This document shows, in pieces, positions 28,131 to 37,976 of a stretch of 64,000 bases of DNA. Both the position numbers and the translations under genes were made by a program. The stretch comes from Marinobacter sp. SS5-14b. GTDB lineage: Bacteria > Pseudomonadota > Gammaproteobacteria > Pseudomonadales > Oleiphilaceae. Within the stretch, counting starts at the first letter, position 1; every line of letters starts with the position of its first letter. The stretch covers positions 186,001 to 250,000 of the forward strand of contig NZ_JASSVM010000003.1 of the NCBI RefSeq assembly GCF_030541005.1. The letters are read 5' to 3'. The notes beneath the pieces are model-generated. The model was not told where the DNA came from, ran no database searches, and worked only from the letters and a program-made list of their open reading frames with translations.

Positions 28131-28673
28131 ATGAGTAACGGCAATCGACTGGTCTGGATAGACCTTGAAATGACCGGGCTGGATCCGGAAAAAGAGCGCA
28201 TTATCGAGATGGCTACCATCATCACCGACTCGGAACTGAATCTGGTCGCCGAAGGCCCCGTCATCGCCATCAAGCAACCGGACAGTCTGCTCGACGGCAT
28301 GGACGAATGGTGCACCAACACCCACGGCGCCAGCGGCCTGACCCAGCGCGTCAAAGACAGCAAAACCACCGAAGCCGAAGCCGAGCAACAAACCCTCGAG
28401 TTTTTGAAGCAGTACCTGGCGGCCGGTGAGTCCCCCCTGTGCGGCAACAGCATCGGCCAGGATCGCCGCTTCCTCGTCAAATACATGCCCGAACTGGAAG
28501 CCTTCTTCCATTATCGTAATCTGGACGTCTCAACCGTCAAAGAGCTCGCTCGCCGCTGGCGTCCGGACGTCCTCGACGGCGTGAAAAAGAAAGGCAGTCA
28601 CCTGGCTCTGGACGACATTCGCGACTCCATCGACGAACTGCGCCACTACCGCGAACACTTTTTCAAGTTATAA
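28131..28673 (+). CDS. orn: oligoribonuclease
   Basis: 3'-to-5' exoribonuclease that degrades di- to short oligonucleotides, including pGpG from c-di-GMP breakdown. It has 180 residues with DEDDh motifs: [13 protein letters not shown] (Asp11, Glu13), [11 protein letters not shown], and [10 protein letters not shown]. It overlaps queG by six bases at the 3' ends. A dual-hairpin repeat lies 36 bases before its start. Orn is functionally linked to the EAL protein and FimX-like gene earlier in the window. Confidence 0.96.
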   Translation: MSNGNRLVWIDLEMTGLDPEKERIIEMATIITDSELNLVAEGPVIAIKQPDSLLDGMDEWCTNTHGASGLTQRVKDSKTTEAEAEQQTLEFLKQYLAAGESPLCGNSIGQDRRFLVKYMPELEAFFHYRNLDVSTVKELARRWRPDVLDGVKKKGSHLALDDIRDSIDELRHYREHFFKL

Positions 28674-29747
28674 ACCGTGCTGGCGCAGCGCCCAGGCCAC
28701 GTGCTCCCGCACCAGCTCGGAAGGGTGCTCCGCCCGCTGTTTTAATGCCTCGATCACCGGAATGGTCGTTGGGGCATTGCCCAGCCCGACGGCAATATTG
28801 CGTAGCCAGTTCTCGTAGCCGGTACGCCGGATGGCCGAGCCTTCAGTGCGTTTCAGGAATTCCTGCTCAGTCCACAAGAACAGCTCCGCCAACTTGGTGT
28901 TGTCCAGCTTGTGCCGGGGCTTGAAGTCGTCTTCGTTGGTGGCTTTGCTGAATTTGTTCCAGGGACATACCAGCTGGCAGTCGTCACAACCGAACACCCG
29001 ATTGCCCATTTTTGTGCGCAGCTCCTCCGGGATCGGGCCCTTCAGTTCGATCGTCAGGTAACTGATGCAGCGGCGGGCGTCCAGTAAGTGAGCGCCAACA
29101 AAGGCGTCGGTGGGGCACACCTCCAGGCAGGCGGAGCAGGAGCCGCAATGTTGTGTATCAAAAGGTTTGTCCACCGGTAACGGGGCGCTGGTAAAGATTT
29201 CCCCCAGGAAGAAGTAAGAGCCCGCTTTAGGGTGAATCAGCATGTTGTTCTTGCCAATCCAGCCCAGGCCGGCGCGTTGGGCCAGGCCACGCTCCAGTAC
29301 CGGCGCACTGTCGACAAAGGCCCGATAGTCATAGCCACTGACCGCCTCGTCAATCTTCTGGGCCAGCGTGGCCAGGCGCTTGCGCATCAGTTTGTGGTAA
29401 TCCCGGCCCAGTGCGTAGCGAGTAATGTAAGCCGTTTCCCGGTTAGTGAGCGCTTGTTTCGGGTTGTCCGGGGCATGCAGATAGTCCAGCCGTACTGAGA
29501 TAACTCGAAGGGTGCCGGGCACCAGGGACTCCGGGGTGTAACGTTTGTCGCCGTGGTCCGCCATGTACGCCATATCGCCATGGTAGCCGGCGGCCAGCCA
29601 TTGCTGCAGGCGCTCCGCGTGCGGGCCTGTATCGGCGTGGGTGATGCCGGCATCGGCGAATCCCAGTTCCTTCGCCCACTGGCGAATCTGGTCTGGCAGG
29701 GCGTCCAGGGCCGGGTCTGGGGTGCTGTGATCTGGACGGATGGCCAT
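28668..29747 (-). CDS. queG: epoxyqueuosine reductase
   Basis: Final step of queuosine tRNA modification: cobalamin-dependent reduction of epoxyqueuosine. It has 359 residues. The two [4Fe-4S] clusters are built from [12 protein letters not shown] (Cys201, 204, 207, 211) and [11 protein letters not shown] further on. A C-terminal HEAT-like segment ([16 protein letters not shown]) ends the protein. It converges on orn with six bases overlap and is divergent from nnrD. Confidence 0.95.
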   Translation of the reverse strand: MAIRPDHSTPDPALDALPDQIRQWAKELGFADAGITHADTGPHAERLQQWLAAGYHGDMAYMADHGDKRYTPESLVPGTLRVISVRLDYLHAPDNPKQALTNRETAYITRYALGRDYHKLMRKRLATLAQKIDEAVSGYDYRAFVDSAPVLERGLAQRAGLGWIGKNNMLIHPKAGSYFFLGEIFTSAPLPVDKPFDTQHCGSCSACLEVCPTDAFVGAHLLDARRCISYLTIELKGPIPEELRTKMGNRVFGCDDCQLVCPWNKFSKATNEDDFKPRHKLDNTKLAELFLWTEQEFLKRTEGSAIRRTGYENWLRNIAVGLGNAPTTIPVIEALKQRAEHPSELVREHVAWALRQHGL

Positions 29748-29877
29748 AACGGAGCCTTCGGCGGTGAAAGCCTGCAGAGATTTAATTTGATTAAGTTATG
29801 ACCTTTTTTCCTATTTTGCTATGCTTTACAGGTATCTGGCCAATTTTCTTAAACCGGTTTCTTTAGCGGGATGCCCC

Positions 29878-31434
29878 ATGCGCTACGCGGACAGTCTACC
29901 AGAAGCCCTGTATTCCGCCGACTCTGTGCGGGCGATGGACCGGTATCTTATTGATCAGCAGGGCGTTGATGGGTTTGAGTTGATGCAATCGGCCGCCCGG
30001 GCGGCATTCCGTCAGTTGCTGAAACACTGGTCGACACCTGGCGCCATTCTGGTTTTATGTGGTGCTGGTAATAACGGCGGTGACGGTTATCTGATGGCCG
30101 CCAATGCCTGTCGTCATGGTATTCCCGTCACTTGTATTGCGGTGTCGCCAAGCGAAAAACTGACCGGCGATGCCCTCAAGGCACTTCGGGCAGCCCAGGC
30201 GGAGGGGGTGCGGGTTACCGAATTTGACGATTTGCCGAATGGCAGTGTGAAAACCTGCCTTGATTCAGTCGATGTGGTTGTTGACGCCATGTTGGGTACG
30301 GGGGCCGGCGGAGCGCCGAGAGAACCGTTTGCCAGTATTATCCGCGAGCTGAACGGTGCCGAAGTGCCAGTGCTCGCGGTTGATTTGCCATCTGGGCTTA
30401 ACGCGACAACCGGAGCGGCAGAGGGTGAGGCTGTTCGTGCTGCGCTGACTGTGACCTTTATCGGTGCCAAGGCAGGGTTGTTTACGGGTACCGGCCCCGC
30501 AACCTGTGGTCAGGTGGTCTACGAACCACTGGCGACCATCGAGCAGATGCAAGGTTGTCCGGAACAGCCGGTGGCACAGCTCACATGCTGGCATGATTGT
30601 CAGGCCTGGTTTCCGGCACGGCCGCTTAACGCTCACAAGGGGCGGTTTGGTCATGTCCTGGTCGTCGGGGGTGACCGGGGCTTTGGGGGCGCCGGAATCA
30701 TGGCCGCGGAAGCCGCGTCTCGCGCAGGAGCTGGGCTGATCTCTCTGGCCACGAGGCCCGAGCATGTGACGGCGGCTTTGGTTCGGTGTCCGAATGTGAT
30801 GGCTCACGGGCTGATTCATGGCTCGGAACTGGCACCTCTGCTGCAGCGGGCAGACATCGTGGTCTGCGGCCCGGGTATGGGCAAGTCCGCCTGGGGGCAG
30901 CAAATGTTGCAGCAGGTGCTGGACAGTGCCAAACCTCGTGTTCTGGATGCCGACGCCCTGAATCTGATGGCCGCTCGGGCTTCGGTTCCGGCTCGTAACC
31001 ATGTGCTGACTCCGCACCCGGGTGAGGCTGCACGTTTACTTGGATGCTCCGTTGCAGATATCGAAGCGGACCGGCTGGCTGCGGCAAAAAACCTGCAAAA
31101 AATGTGGGGCGGTGTGGTGCTGTTAAAAGGCGCAGGAACGGTCATCGTTAACCGTGCCGGTGAGTCCTTTGTTATTGCCGGGGGTAATCCTGGCATGGCA
31201 ACGGGCGGCATGGGTGATGTGCTATCTGGCGTGATTGGTGCGTTTATTGGTCAGCTGGCGGACGCCGGTGTGGCAACAGTGGCTGCGGCGGCAGCGCACT
31301 TGGCCGCGGCCGACAAGGCGGTGGAGAGGCTCGGTTACATGGGCCTGCTGCCGGTGGATGTTATCGAAACCTTGCCGCTTGTGTTAAAAGACACAGATTA
31401 TCAATACACCAGTAACAATCGGGGGAAGCGATGA
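29878..31434 (+). CDS. nnrD: bifunctional NAD(P)HX epimerase / ADP-dependent dehydratase
   Basis: Repairs hydrated NADH/NADPH. About 518 residues. The N-terminal epimerase (YjeF_N) has CGAGNNGGDGYLMAA and VDAMLGTGAGG. The C-terminal kinase-fold dehydratase has HKGRFGHVLVVGGDRGFGGA, TPHPGEAARLLG and NPGMATGGMGDVLSG. The start at 29878 (MRYADSLPEALYSADSVRAMD) fits the family. An in-frame ATG at 29821 would add 19 residues but overlaps a likely -10 box (TATGCT at 29820-29825). It heads a long plus-strand run of housekeeping genes. Confidence 0.93.
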   Translation: MRYADSLPEALYSADSVRAMDRYLIDQQGVDGFELMQSAARAAFRQLLKHWSTPGAILVLCGAGNNGGDGYLMAANACRHGIPVTCIAVSPSEKLTGDALKALRAAQAEGVRVTEFDDLPNGSVKTCLDSVDVVVDAMLGTGAGGAPREPFASIIRELNGAEVPVLAVDLPSGLNATTGAAEGEAVRAALTVTFIGAKAGLFTGTGPATCGQVVYEPLATIEQMQGCPEQPVAQLTCWHDCQAWFPARPLNAHKGRFGHVLVVGGDRGFGGAGIMAAEAASRAGAGLISLATRPEHVTAALVRCPNVMAHGLIHGSELAPLLQRADIVVCGPGMGKSAWGQQMLQQVLDSAKPRVLDADALNLMAARASVPARNHVLTPHPGEAARLLGCSVADIEADRLAAAKNLQKMWGGVVLLKGAGTVIVNRAGESFVIAGGNPGMATGGMGDVLSGVIGAFIGQLADAGVATVAAAAAHLAAADKAVERLGYMGLLPVDVIETLPLVLKDTDYQYTSNNRGKR

Positions 31435-31928
31435 CTGTTTTTGGCAATGAGCGCCGGCTTTTCCTGGAATCTGAGTCTGAAACAGAAAAACTGGGCGCTG
31501 AGCTGGCTCGGCTGGCACAATTGTCGGAGCAGAGCCTGACGGTGTTTCTGGACGGTGACCTCGGCATGGGTAAAACCACGCTCAGCCGGGGTGTGGTGCG
31601 CGGGCTGGGCCATAAAGGCGCGGTTAAAAGCCCCACATATACCTTGGTGGAGCCCTACGAGGAGCTGGAGCCACCGGTCTACCACTTTGACCTTTACCGG
31701 CTTGGTGACCCTGAAGAGCTGGAGTATATGGGCATTCGCGACTACTTCTCGGGTAAAAGTTTCTGCCTGATCGAATGGCCTGAACGTGGCAAAGGCGTGT
31801 TGCCGGAGCCGGATATCGAGGTGCACCTGGAGCGGGAAGGTAGAGGGCGCTCGGTCGTGTTGAGGGCGCGCTCTGAGCTGGGTGCCTCGCTGTTGAACCA
31901 GATTGAATTGATAGGGCCGGATTCATGA
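31431..31928 (+). CDS. tsaE: tRNA threonylcarbamoyladenosine biosynthesis ATPase
   Basis: ATPase needed with TsaB, TsaC and TsaD to make t6A37 in tRNA. It has 165 residues with Walker A DGDLGMGKTTLSRG, a switch segment SPTYTLVEPY and VYHFDLYRL, and the C-terminal IEWPERG motif. Its ATG overlaps the stop of nnrD (ATGA), and the next gene overlaps its stop the same way, so the three genes are translationally coupled. Confidence 0.95.
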   Translation: MTVFGNERRLFLESESETEKLGAELARLAQLSEQSLTVFLDGDLGMGKTTLSRGVVRGLGHKGAVKSPTYTLVEPYEELEPPVYHFDLYRLGDPEELEYMGIRDYFSGKSFCLIEWPERGKGVLPEPDIEVHLEREGRGRSVVLRARSELGASLLNQIELIGPDS

Positions 31929-33256
31929 GAATCGCACTGTTCATACTGTTTGCGCTGATGGCCAGTGTCGTCAATGCAGCCACCCAGATCGAAGGCCTTC
32001 GGATATGGCCTGCGCCGGATCATACCCGCTTGGTGCTGGATACCGCCGGCACGGTGGATCACAACGTATTTTCGCTTTCCGGCCCGGCAAGGCTGGTGAT
32101 TGATATGAAAAATACGTCTTTGAAGACGGATTTCAGTCAGGTTGACCTGTCGGGGAGCCCTATTCAACGTATTCGCAGCGCGCCCCGTAATGGCACGGAT
32201 TTGCGCGTGGTGCTGGATCTGAAAAGCGATATCAAGCCTCGCAGCTTTGTGCTGGAACCTAATCAGCAATATGGCCACCGTCTGGTTGTTGATCTGATCG
32301 ATGAAGCGGGAAGCCGACTGGAACGCGCAGCCAGCCCGACCGTCACAAAAGACTCGGCGGGTAAGCGGGATATTATCGTCGTGGTGGATGCCGGTCACGG
32401 CGGTGAAGACCCCGGTGCCATAGGCCCCCGTGGCACCCGTGAAAAAGACGTGGTGCTGAAAATGGCGAAAACCCTGGCGGCACTGATTGATAAGCAGCCT
32501 GGCTTTACGGCCAAGCTCACCCGCACTGGCGATTACTACATCGGCCTGAGAAATCGGACGATTCTGGCTCGCAAATACAACGCGGATCTTTTTGTATCGG
32601 TTCACGCCGATGCTTTCAGGACGCCGCAGCCCAATGGTGCCTCCGTGTTTGCCTTGTCACAGCGCGGGGCAACCAGCGAAACCGCCCGATGGCTGGCCCA
32701 GAGCGAAAACCGTTCTGACCTTATCGGCGGCGCAGGCGGGCTGTCTTTAGAAGGGCGGGATGAAATGCTGGCTGGCGTGTTGCTTGATCTGTCTATGACG
32801 GCAAGCATCAACGCGAGCCTCGGTGTGGGTAGTTCGGTATTGGGTAAGTTGGGTGGGGTGGCAAATCTGCACAAGCCTGGTGTTGAGCAGGCCGCTTTTG
32901 CGGTGCTCAAATCACCGGATATTCCTTCAATCCTGGTTGAGGCCGGCTTTATCTCAAACCCCAAGGAAGAGAAAAATCTCGCGTCAGAGTGGTATCGCGA
33001 CCGGCTGGCCAGTGCCATGATGGATGGTATCCATGATTATTTCCGTCGCACGCCGCCACCGGGTACATTGCTCGCCTGGCAAAAAGAGAACAATCGCGAT
33101 GATGGCCGGGTCAGCCAGTATCGCATCCAGCGAGGCGACACTTTGTCTGGCGTGGCCCGGGAGAATCAGACCACCGTCAGTGAATTGATGCGGTTTAACG
33201 GGATGAACGACGATCGTGTTATGGTAGGGCAAACCATTCGTATTCCCTCATCCTGA
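31925..33256 (+). CDS. amiB: N-acetylmuramoyl-L-alanine amidase
   Basis: Periplasmic septal peptidoglycan amidase, 443 residues. A signal peptide (MRIALFILFALMASVVNAA) is followed by an AMIN domain (about 22-130) that targets it. A zinc amidase (Amidase_3) domain has DAGHGGEDPGA, GTREKD, SVHADAF and ILVEAGFISN. A C-terminal LysM repeat is present (YRIQRGDTLSGVARENQTTVSELMRFNG). The ATG overlaps the tsaE stop. Confidence 0.95.
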   Translation: MRIALFILFALMASVVNAATQIEGLRIWPAPDHTRLVLDTAGTVDHNVFSLSGPARLVIDMKNTSLKTDFSQVDLSGSPIQRIRSAPRNGTDLRVVLDLKSDIKPRSFVLEPNQQYGHRLVVDLIDEAGSRLERAASPTVTKDSAGKRDIIVVVDAGHGGEDPGAIGPRGTREKDVVLKMAKTLAALIDKQPGFTAKLTRTGDYYIGLRNRTILARKYNADLFVSVHADAFRTPQPNGASVFALSQRGATSETARWLAQSENRSDLIGGAGGLSLEGRDEMLAGVLLDLSMTASINASLGVGSSVLGKLGGVANLHKPGVEQAAFAVLKSPDIPSILVEAGFISNPKEEKNLASEWYRDRLASAMMDGIHDYFRRTPPPGTLLAWQKENNRDDGRVSQYRIQRGDTLSGVARENQTTVSELMRFNGMNDDRVMVGQTIRIPSS

Positions 33257-33276
33257 TCAAGAGGTAGTTCCCGGCT

Positions 33277-35166
33277 ATGCCCCACATTCAATTGCTCTCG
33301 CCCCGGCTTGCCAACCAGATAGCCGCTGGCGAGGTGGTGGAGCGTCCTGCATCTGTTGTTAAAGAGCTTGTTGAAAACGCCCTGGATGCCGGTGCCTGCC
33401 GGGTAGATATCGAGCTGGAACAGGGCGGTGTAAAGCTGATCCGGGTGCGCGATGACGGCTCGGGCATTCATGAGGCCGACCTGCCGCTGGCCCTGAGCCG
33501 GCATGCCACCAGCAAAATTCTGACTCTGGACGACCTTGAGGCCGTGGGTACGCTGGGCTTCCGGGGCGAAGCTCTCGCCAGTATCAGTTCGGTTTCCCGG
33601 CTGTCACTGACCTCACGCACTGCGGAACAGGAAGCTGCTTCCCGGGTAGAAGTCGAAGGCCGAGACATGGATGCCAAAATTTCCCCGGCCGCTCACCCTG
33701 TTGGCACCACGGTGGAGGTCCGGGATCTGTTCTTCAACACCCCGGCACGTCGCAAGTTTCTGCGCACTGAAAAAACCGAATTCAATCACGTAGACGAATG
33801 CATTCGCCGACAGGCGCTGAGTCGTTTTGATGCCGGTTTCACCCTGCGCCACAATCAGCGTGTGGTGCAGAGCCTGCGGCCTGCGGAATCGGATATCGAC
33901 AAAGAGCGGCGGATCAGTGCCCTCTGCGGCCAACAGTTTATTGATAATGCGGTGGTGATTGAGGCCGAAGCCAGCGGCTTGCGTTTGTGGGGCTGGGTGG
34001 CGCTGCCGACCTTCTCCCGGAGTCAGGCAGACCTTCAATACTTCTTTGTCAACGGCCGGGTTATTCGCGACAAACTGGTGGCCCACGCGGTGAGACAGGC
34101 CTACCGGGATGTGCTCTACAACAACCGCCATCCGGCGTTTGTGCTCTACCTCGAAGTTGACCCGGCCACTGTGGATGTCAACGTCCACCCCACCAAGCAC
34201 GAAGTGCGTTTCCGCGATGGCCGCCTGGTACACGATTTCATTTTTCGCACTCTGCATCGTGCGCTGGCGGATGTGCGCCCGGACGACCATCTGCGGGGTG
34301 CGGTGGCACAGTCTTTCGGTCGCGAGCCTGAGAACGTCCAGTCTGGCGTGGGACAGCCGCCATTTCAGTCGCAGCCTGGCCAAGGCGGTATTCAGCCATC
34401 CCCGTTCAGTAGCGGGTTTGGAAGCTCCGCGCCTACGCCACCGCAACAGGAGTGGAAAGCCAGCGATCAGATGGCGTTCTACAACTCACTCAATTCGGGC
34501 GGTGGTGTAGCGGTCGAGCCCCAGGCTGACCGCTTTTCTACACCACCGGTGGCGACCACGCCGCCTCAGGACGGCGAGGAAGAGCCGCCGCTGGGCTACG
34601 CCATTGCGCAGTTGCACGGCATCTACATTCTTGCCCAGAGCCGTTCAGGCATGATCGTTGTGGACATGCATGCGGCACACGAACGGATCACCTATGAACG
34701 CATGAAACGGGCTCTGGTGGAGCAGGATCTGAAAAGCCAGCCCTTGCTGGTGCCGGTGTCGCTGGCGGTCAGTCAGAAAGAGGCAGCACTGGCAGAAAGC
34801 CACGGTGAAGAATTGCAGCAGTTGGGCCTGCAAATTGAACGTATTGGTCCGGAAACCCTGGCCGTGCGCCAGATTCCTGCGCTGTTGCGAGGTGCCGACA
34901 CCGAGCAGTTGGTGCGCGATGTGCTGGCCGATCTGATCGAGAATGGCCAGAGCGACCGGGTGGAAGCGGTGACCCATGAACTTCTGGGCACCATGGCCTG
35001 TCACGGCTCGGTTCGGGCCAACCGGCAGCTGACCATTCCGGAAATGAATTCCCTTTTGCGAGATATGGAAGCAACCGAGCGCAGTGGACAGTGCAACCAC
35101 GGCCGGCCAACCTGGACGCTGGTGACCCTGTCTGAACTGGACAAGCTGTTCCTGAGGGGGCGCTAG
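33277..35166 (+). CDS. mutL: DNA mismatch repair protein MutL, endonuclease type
   Basis: Mismatch-repair mediator, 629 residues. The N-terminal GHKL ATPase has ENALDAG, DDGSGI, ATSKI and [10 protein letters not shown]. After a Gln/Ser/Pro-rich linker (about 345-430) the C-terminal domain has [12 protein letters not shown], fitting the endonuclease motif DxHAxxExxxxE, together with [11 protein letters not shown] and CNHGRPTW. MutL is therefore expected to nick DNA itself, as in organisms without MutH. This differs from the E. coli protein. Confidence 0.95.
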   Translation: MPHIQLLSPRLANQIAAGEVVERPASVVKELVENALDAGACRVDIELEQGGVKLIRVRDDGSGIHEADLPLALSRHATSKILTLDDLEAVGTLGFRGEALASISSVSRLSLTSRTAEQEAASRVEVEGRDMDAKISPAAHPVGTTVEVRDLFFNTPARRKFLRTEKTEFNHVDECIRRQALSRFDAGFTLRHNQRVVQSLRPAESDIDKERRISALCGQQFIDNAVVIEAEASGLRLWGWVALPTFSRSQADLQYFFVNGRVIRDKLVAHAVRQAYRDVLYNNRHPAFVLYLEVDPATVDVNVHPTKHEVRFRDGRLVHDFIFRTLHRALADVRPDDHLRGAVAQSFGREPENVQSGVGQPPFQSQPGQGGIQPSPFSSGFGSSAPTPPQQEWKASDQMAFYNSLNSGGGVAVEPQADRFSTPPVATTPPQDGEEEPPLGYAIAQLHGIYILAQSRSGMIVVDMHAAHERITYERMKRALVEQDLKSQPLLVPVSLAVSQKEAALAESHGEELQQLGLQIERIGPETLAVRQIPALLRGADTEQLVRDVLADLIENGQSDRVEAVTHELLGTMACHGSVRANRQLTIPEMNSLLRDMEATERSGQCNHGRPTWTLVTLSELDKLFLRGR

Positions 35167-35171
35167 AAGCC

Positions 35172-36218
35172 ATGTCAGGCGCTTCCGGAGTAGACTCGAA
35201 AGATCTTCCCCCCGCCATATTTCTTATGGGGCCGACCGCCTCCGGCAAGACCGATCTGGCCATTGCCCTGTGTGACCTGTTGCCCTGCGACATCATCAGC
35301 GTAGATTCCGCCATGATCTACCGGGGCATGGATATTGGCACCGCAAAGCCGAGCGCCGAGGAGCTGGCCAGGGCCCCGCATCGTCTGATTGATATCTGCG
35401 ATCCGTCGGAAACCTATTCGGCCGCCGATTTTCGTCGGGATGCGTTGGCGGAAATGGCCGAGATCTCAGGCCGTGGACGTATTCCGCTGCTTGTGGGCGG
35501 GACCATGATGTACTTCAAGGCGCTGCTGCATGGAATGTCGAACCTGCCATCAGCCAGCCCGGAGCTCCGCGCGCAGATTGAACAAGAAGCCTGTGCGGGT
35601 GGCTGGGCGTCTATTCACGATGAGTTGTTGGCGAAAGATCCGGTTGCCGCCCGGCTTATCCACCCGAACAACCGGCAACGCCTGATGCGGGCGATAGAAG
35701 TGATCCGGCTCACTGGAAGGCCGATTTCAGAGCTGTGGCAGATGGATTCGGGAACTTCTTCGGGCGAAAACGGGTCAGGCATTGAGAATTACACGTATTT
35801 TACCCGGTGGCAGGCAGACGAAACTGCAGACCTGCCGTATACTGTTTTTCAGTTTGCCCTTGCACCACCCGAGCGGAAAACTCTCCATAACAGGATAGAA
35901 AAACGTTTTCGGGGGATGCTTGAGGCAGGGTTTCTGGAAGAAGTCCGGCGCCTGATGGCCCGGGGTGATCTGAATCCTGAATTGCCGGCCATGCGTTGCG
36001 TGGGCTACCGGCAGGCTTGGGATTACCTGTCGGGCACTTGTGATTATGAGACTTTCGTAAACAGGGGAGCAGCGGCTACCCGTCAACTGGCAAAGCGCCA
36101 GCTCACCTGGTTACGAAAATGGCCGGAAGTTCACTGGCTGAGCAGCGGTAATCCGCAAGTGGTGCTGGAAACCTTGAAAAAGTCCGGTCTACACACCACA
36201 TTAAATTCTGAAAAATGA
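35172..36218 (+). CDS. miaA: tRNA dimethylallyltransferase
   Basis: Transfers the dimethylallyl group to A37 of tRNAs reading UNN codons. It has 348 residues, slightly longer than usual because of an insert near residues 193-205 ([12 protein letters not shown]). The P-loop is [28 protein letters not shown] follows, then [13 protein letters not shown] and [12 protein letters not shown]. It starts five bases after mutL. hfq follows with a 34-base gap, the standard miaA-hfq arrangement. Confidence 0.95.
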   Translation: MSGASGVDSKDLPPAIFLMGPTASGKTDLAIALCDLLPCDIISVDSAMIYRGMDIGTAKPSAEELARAPHRLIDICDPSETYSAADFRRDALAEMAEISGRGRIPLLVGGTMMYFKALLHGMSNLPSASPELRAQIEQEACAGGWASIHDELLAKDPVAARLIHPNNRQRLMRAIEVIRLTGRPISELWQMDSGTSSGENGSGIENYTYFTRWQADETADLPYTVFQFALAPPERKTLHNRIEKRFRGMLEAGFLEEVRRLMARGDLNPELPAMRCVGYRQAWDYLSGTCDYETFVNRGAAATRQLAKRQLTWLRKWPEVHWLSSGNPQVVLETLKKSGLHTTLNSEK

Positions 36219-36252
36219 CGATCTGCACCTACTTATAAACAGGAGAATACAC

Positions 36253-36504
36253 ATGTCAAAAGGGCACTCCTTACAAGACCCTTACCTCAATGCCTTGCGC
36301 AAGGAACGCATTCCGGTTTCTATCTTTCTGGTTAACGGCATCAAGCTTCAGGGCCAGATTGAGTCTTTTGACCAGTTCGTGATTCTGCTGAAGAACACCG
36401 TAAGCCAGATGGTTTACAAACATGCCATTTCCACTGTCGTCCCTGCCCGCAATGTACGGCTGCCGCAGGCGACCCCGACAGGAGAGGAAGAGGCTGAAGA
36501 TTAA
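36253..36504 (+). CDS. hfq: RNA chaperone Hfq
   Basis: Sm-like hexameric chaperone that pairs small RNAs with mRNAs. It has 83 residues: [25 protein letters not shown]..., with Sm1 and Sm2 ([27 protein letters not shown]) and a short acidic tail. The ribosome binding site is AGGAG. A terminator between hfq and hflX should raise hfq output relative to downstream genes. Confidence 0.98.
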   Translation: MSKGHSLQDPYLNALRKERIPVSIFLVNGIKLQGQIESFDQFVILLKNTVSQMVYKHAISTVVPARNVRLPQATPTGEEEAED

Positions 36505-36528
36505 TACCCCCGGAGTTTCCGGTTTTGA

Positions 36529-36582
36529 CACCCGCGTTCCAGGACAGCCTCTGAGCTGGAATGGCCGCGGGTGTTTGTTTTT
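36529..36582 (+). terminator. terminator/attenuator between hfq and hflX
   Basis: CACCCGCG...CCGCGGGTG with an inner TTCCAG/CTGGAA pair, followed by TTTGTTTTT. It lies just before the hflX ribosome binding site, so read-through would be needed for co-transcription. Confidence 0.8.
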
Positions 36583-36599
36583 AGGGAGCTGATAATATC

Positions 36600-37898
36600 T
36601 TGTTTGAACGTCCTGACGTCGGAGAACGGGCGGTTCTCGTGCACATTGAATTCACCGCCCATGATGGTTCAGAAGACCCCGGTGAATTCCGGGAGCTGGT
36701 AACCTCTGCGGGTGTTGAGCCCGTAACGATGGTGACTGGCAATCGCAAGCAGCCGAGCCCGCGCTTTTTTGTAGGAGAGGGCAAGCTTGAAGAGATTCGC
36801 GATGCTGTAGCGGCCAACGAGGCGGATGTGGTGCTGTTCAATCACGCCCTCAGCCCGAGCCAGGAGCGGAATATAGAGCGCGAGCTTCAATGCCGTGTAC
36901 TGGATCGGACGGGCGTTATTCTGGACATCTTTGCCCAGCGGGCCCGCACCCACGAAGGTAAGCTGCAGGTTGAGCTGGCCCAGCTTGAGCACATGTCTAC
37001 CCGGCTGATTCGGGGTTGGACGCACCTGGAACGCCAGAAGGGTGGTATTGGCCTGCGCGGCCCGGGTGAGACTCAGCTCGAGACCGACCGCCGGCTGCTG
37101 CGGGAGCGAATCAAATCCATCCACAAGCGCTTGGAAAAGGTCCGTAAACAGCGGGACCAGGGGCGCAGAGCACGCAAACGCGCGGATATTTCCACGCTGT
37201 CTCTGGTCGGTTACACCAATGCCGGTAAGTCGACCCTGTTCAACCGAATTACTACGTCCAGCGTATATGCTGCAGACCAGTTGTTCGCAACCCTGGACCC
37301 GACCCTTCGCAGGCTGGAACTTCCGGACATTGGCCCGGTCGTAGTGGCCGACACAGTGGGCTTCATTCGCCACTTGCCTCATAAACTGGTAGAGGCGTTC
37401 CGGGCAACGCTGGAGGAGACCCGGCAGGCGACGCTGCTGTTGCATGTGGTCGACTGTCATGATGGCCGACGGGACGAGAATATCGAGCAGGTGGAAAATG
37501 TGCTGGCAGAAATCGGCGCGGATGAAATTCCCCAGCTTCAGGTGTTTAACAAGATCGATTTGCTGGACGACTTCGAGCCAAGAGTCGATCGTAATGAAGA
37601 AGGTATTCCGGTCCGGGCCTGGGTGTCGGCCGTTACTGGTGCAGGCATGGATTTGCTGTTTGATGCCATTGTGGAGCGGCTAGCAGAGGACGTCGTTCAT
37701 CACTTCGTTCTACTGAGCCCCGCCGATGGCAAGCTGAGGGCGTTGCTGCATGAGGCAGGCTCTGTGCTGAGCGAAGAGCACCGGGAAACGGGAGATACAG
37801 TGGCTGAGGTTCGGCTGCAAAGCCGTGACTGGTTGCAGCTGCTTAGCCGGGCGGGCGTGAGCCAGAACGAAATCCGATTGGAAGACAGACCCCTCTGA
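36600..37898 (+). CDS. hflX: ribosome-associated GTPase HflX
   Basis: GTPase that splits stalled ribosomes. It has 432 residues and starts at TTG (36600), with AGGGAG eight bases upstream and the family N-terminus MFERPDVGERAVLVH. The N-terminal HflX domain is followed by a coiled coil (about 155-190) and the G domain with GYTNAGKSTLFN, DTVGFIRHLP and NKIDLL. It follows hfq after a terminator-like hairpin and precedes hflK. Confidence 0.95.
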   Translation: MFERPDVGERAVLVHIEFTAHDGSEDPGEFRELVTSAGVEPVTMVTGNRKQPSPRFFVGEGKLEEIRDAVAANEADVVLFNHALSPSQERNIERELQCRVLDRTGVILDIFAQRARTHEGKLQVELAQLEHMSTRLIRGWTHLERQKGGIGLRGPGETQLETDRRLLRERIKSIHKRLEKVRKQRDQGRRARKRADISTLSLVGYTNAGKSTLFNRITTSSVYAADQLFATLDPTLRRLELPDIGPVVVADTVGFIRHLPHKLVEAFRATLEETRQATLLLHVVDCHDGRRDENIEQVENVLAEIGADEIPQLQVFNKIDLLDDFEPRVDRNEEGIPVRAWVSAVTGAGMDLLFDAIVERLAEDVVHHFVLLSPADGKLRALLHEAGSVLSEEHRETGDTVAEVRLQSRDWLQLLSRAGVSQNEIRLEDRPL

Positions 37899-37976
37899 AA
37901 TGGCTCGGCTATTGCCGGGGGCTTGATAAATCCCTAGTATTTGCAGCCATTCGACTAAACACGAACGGAGATAACT

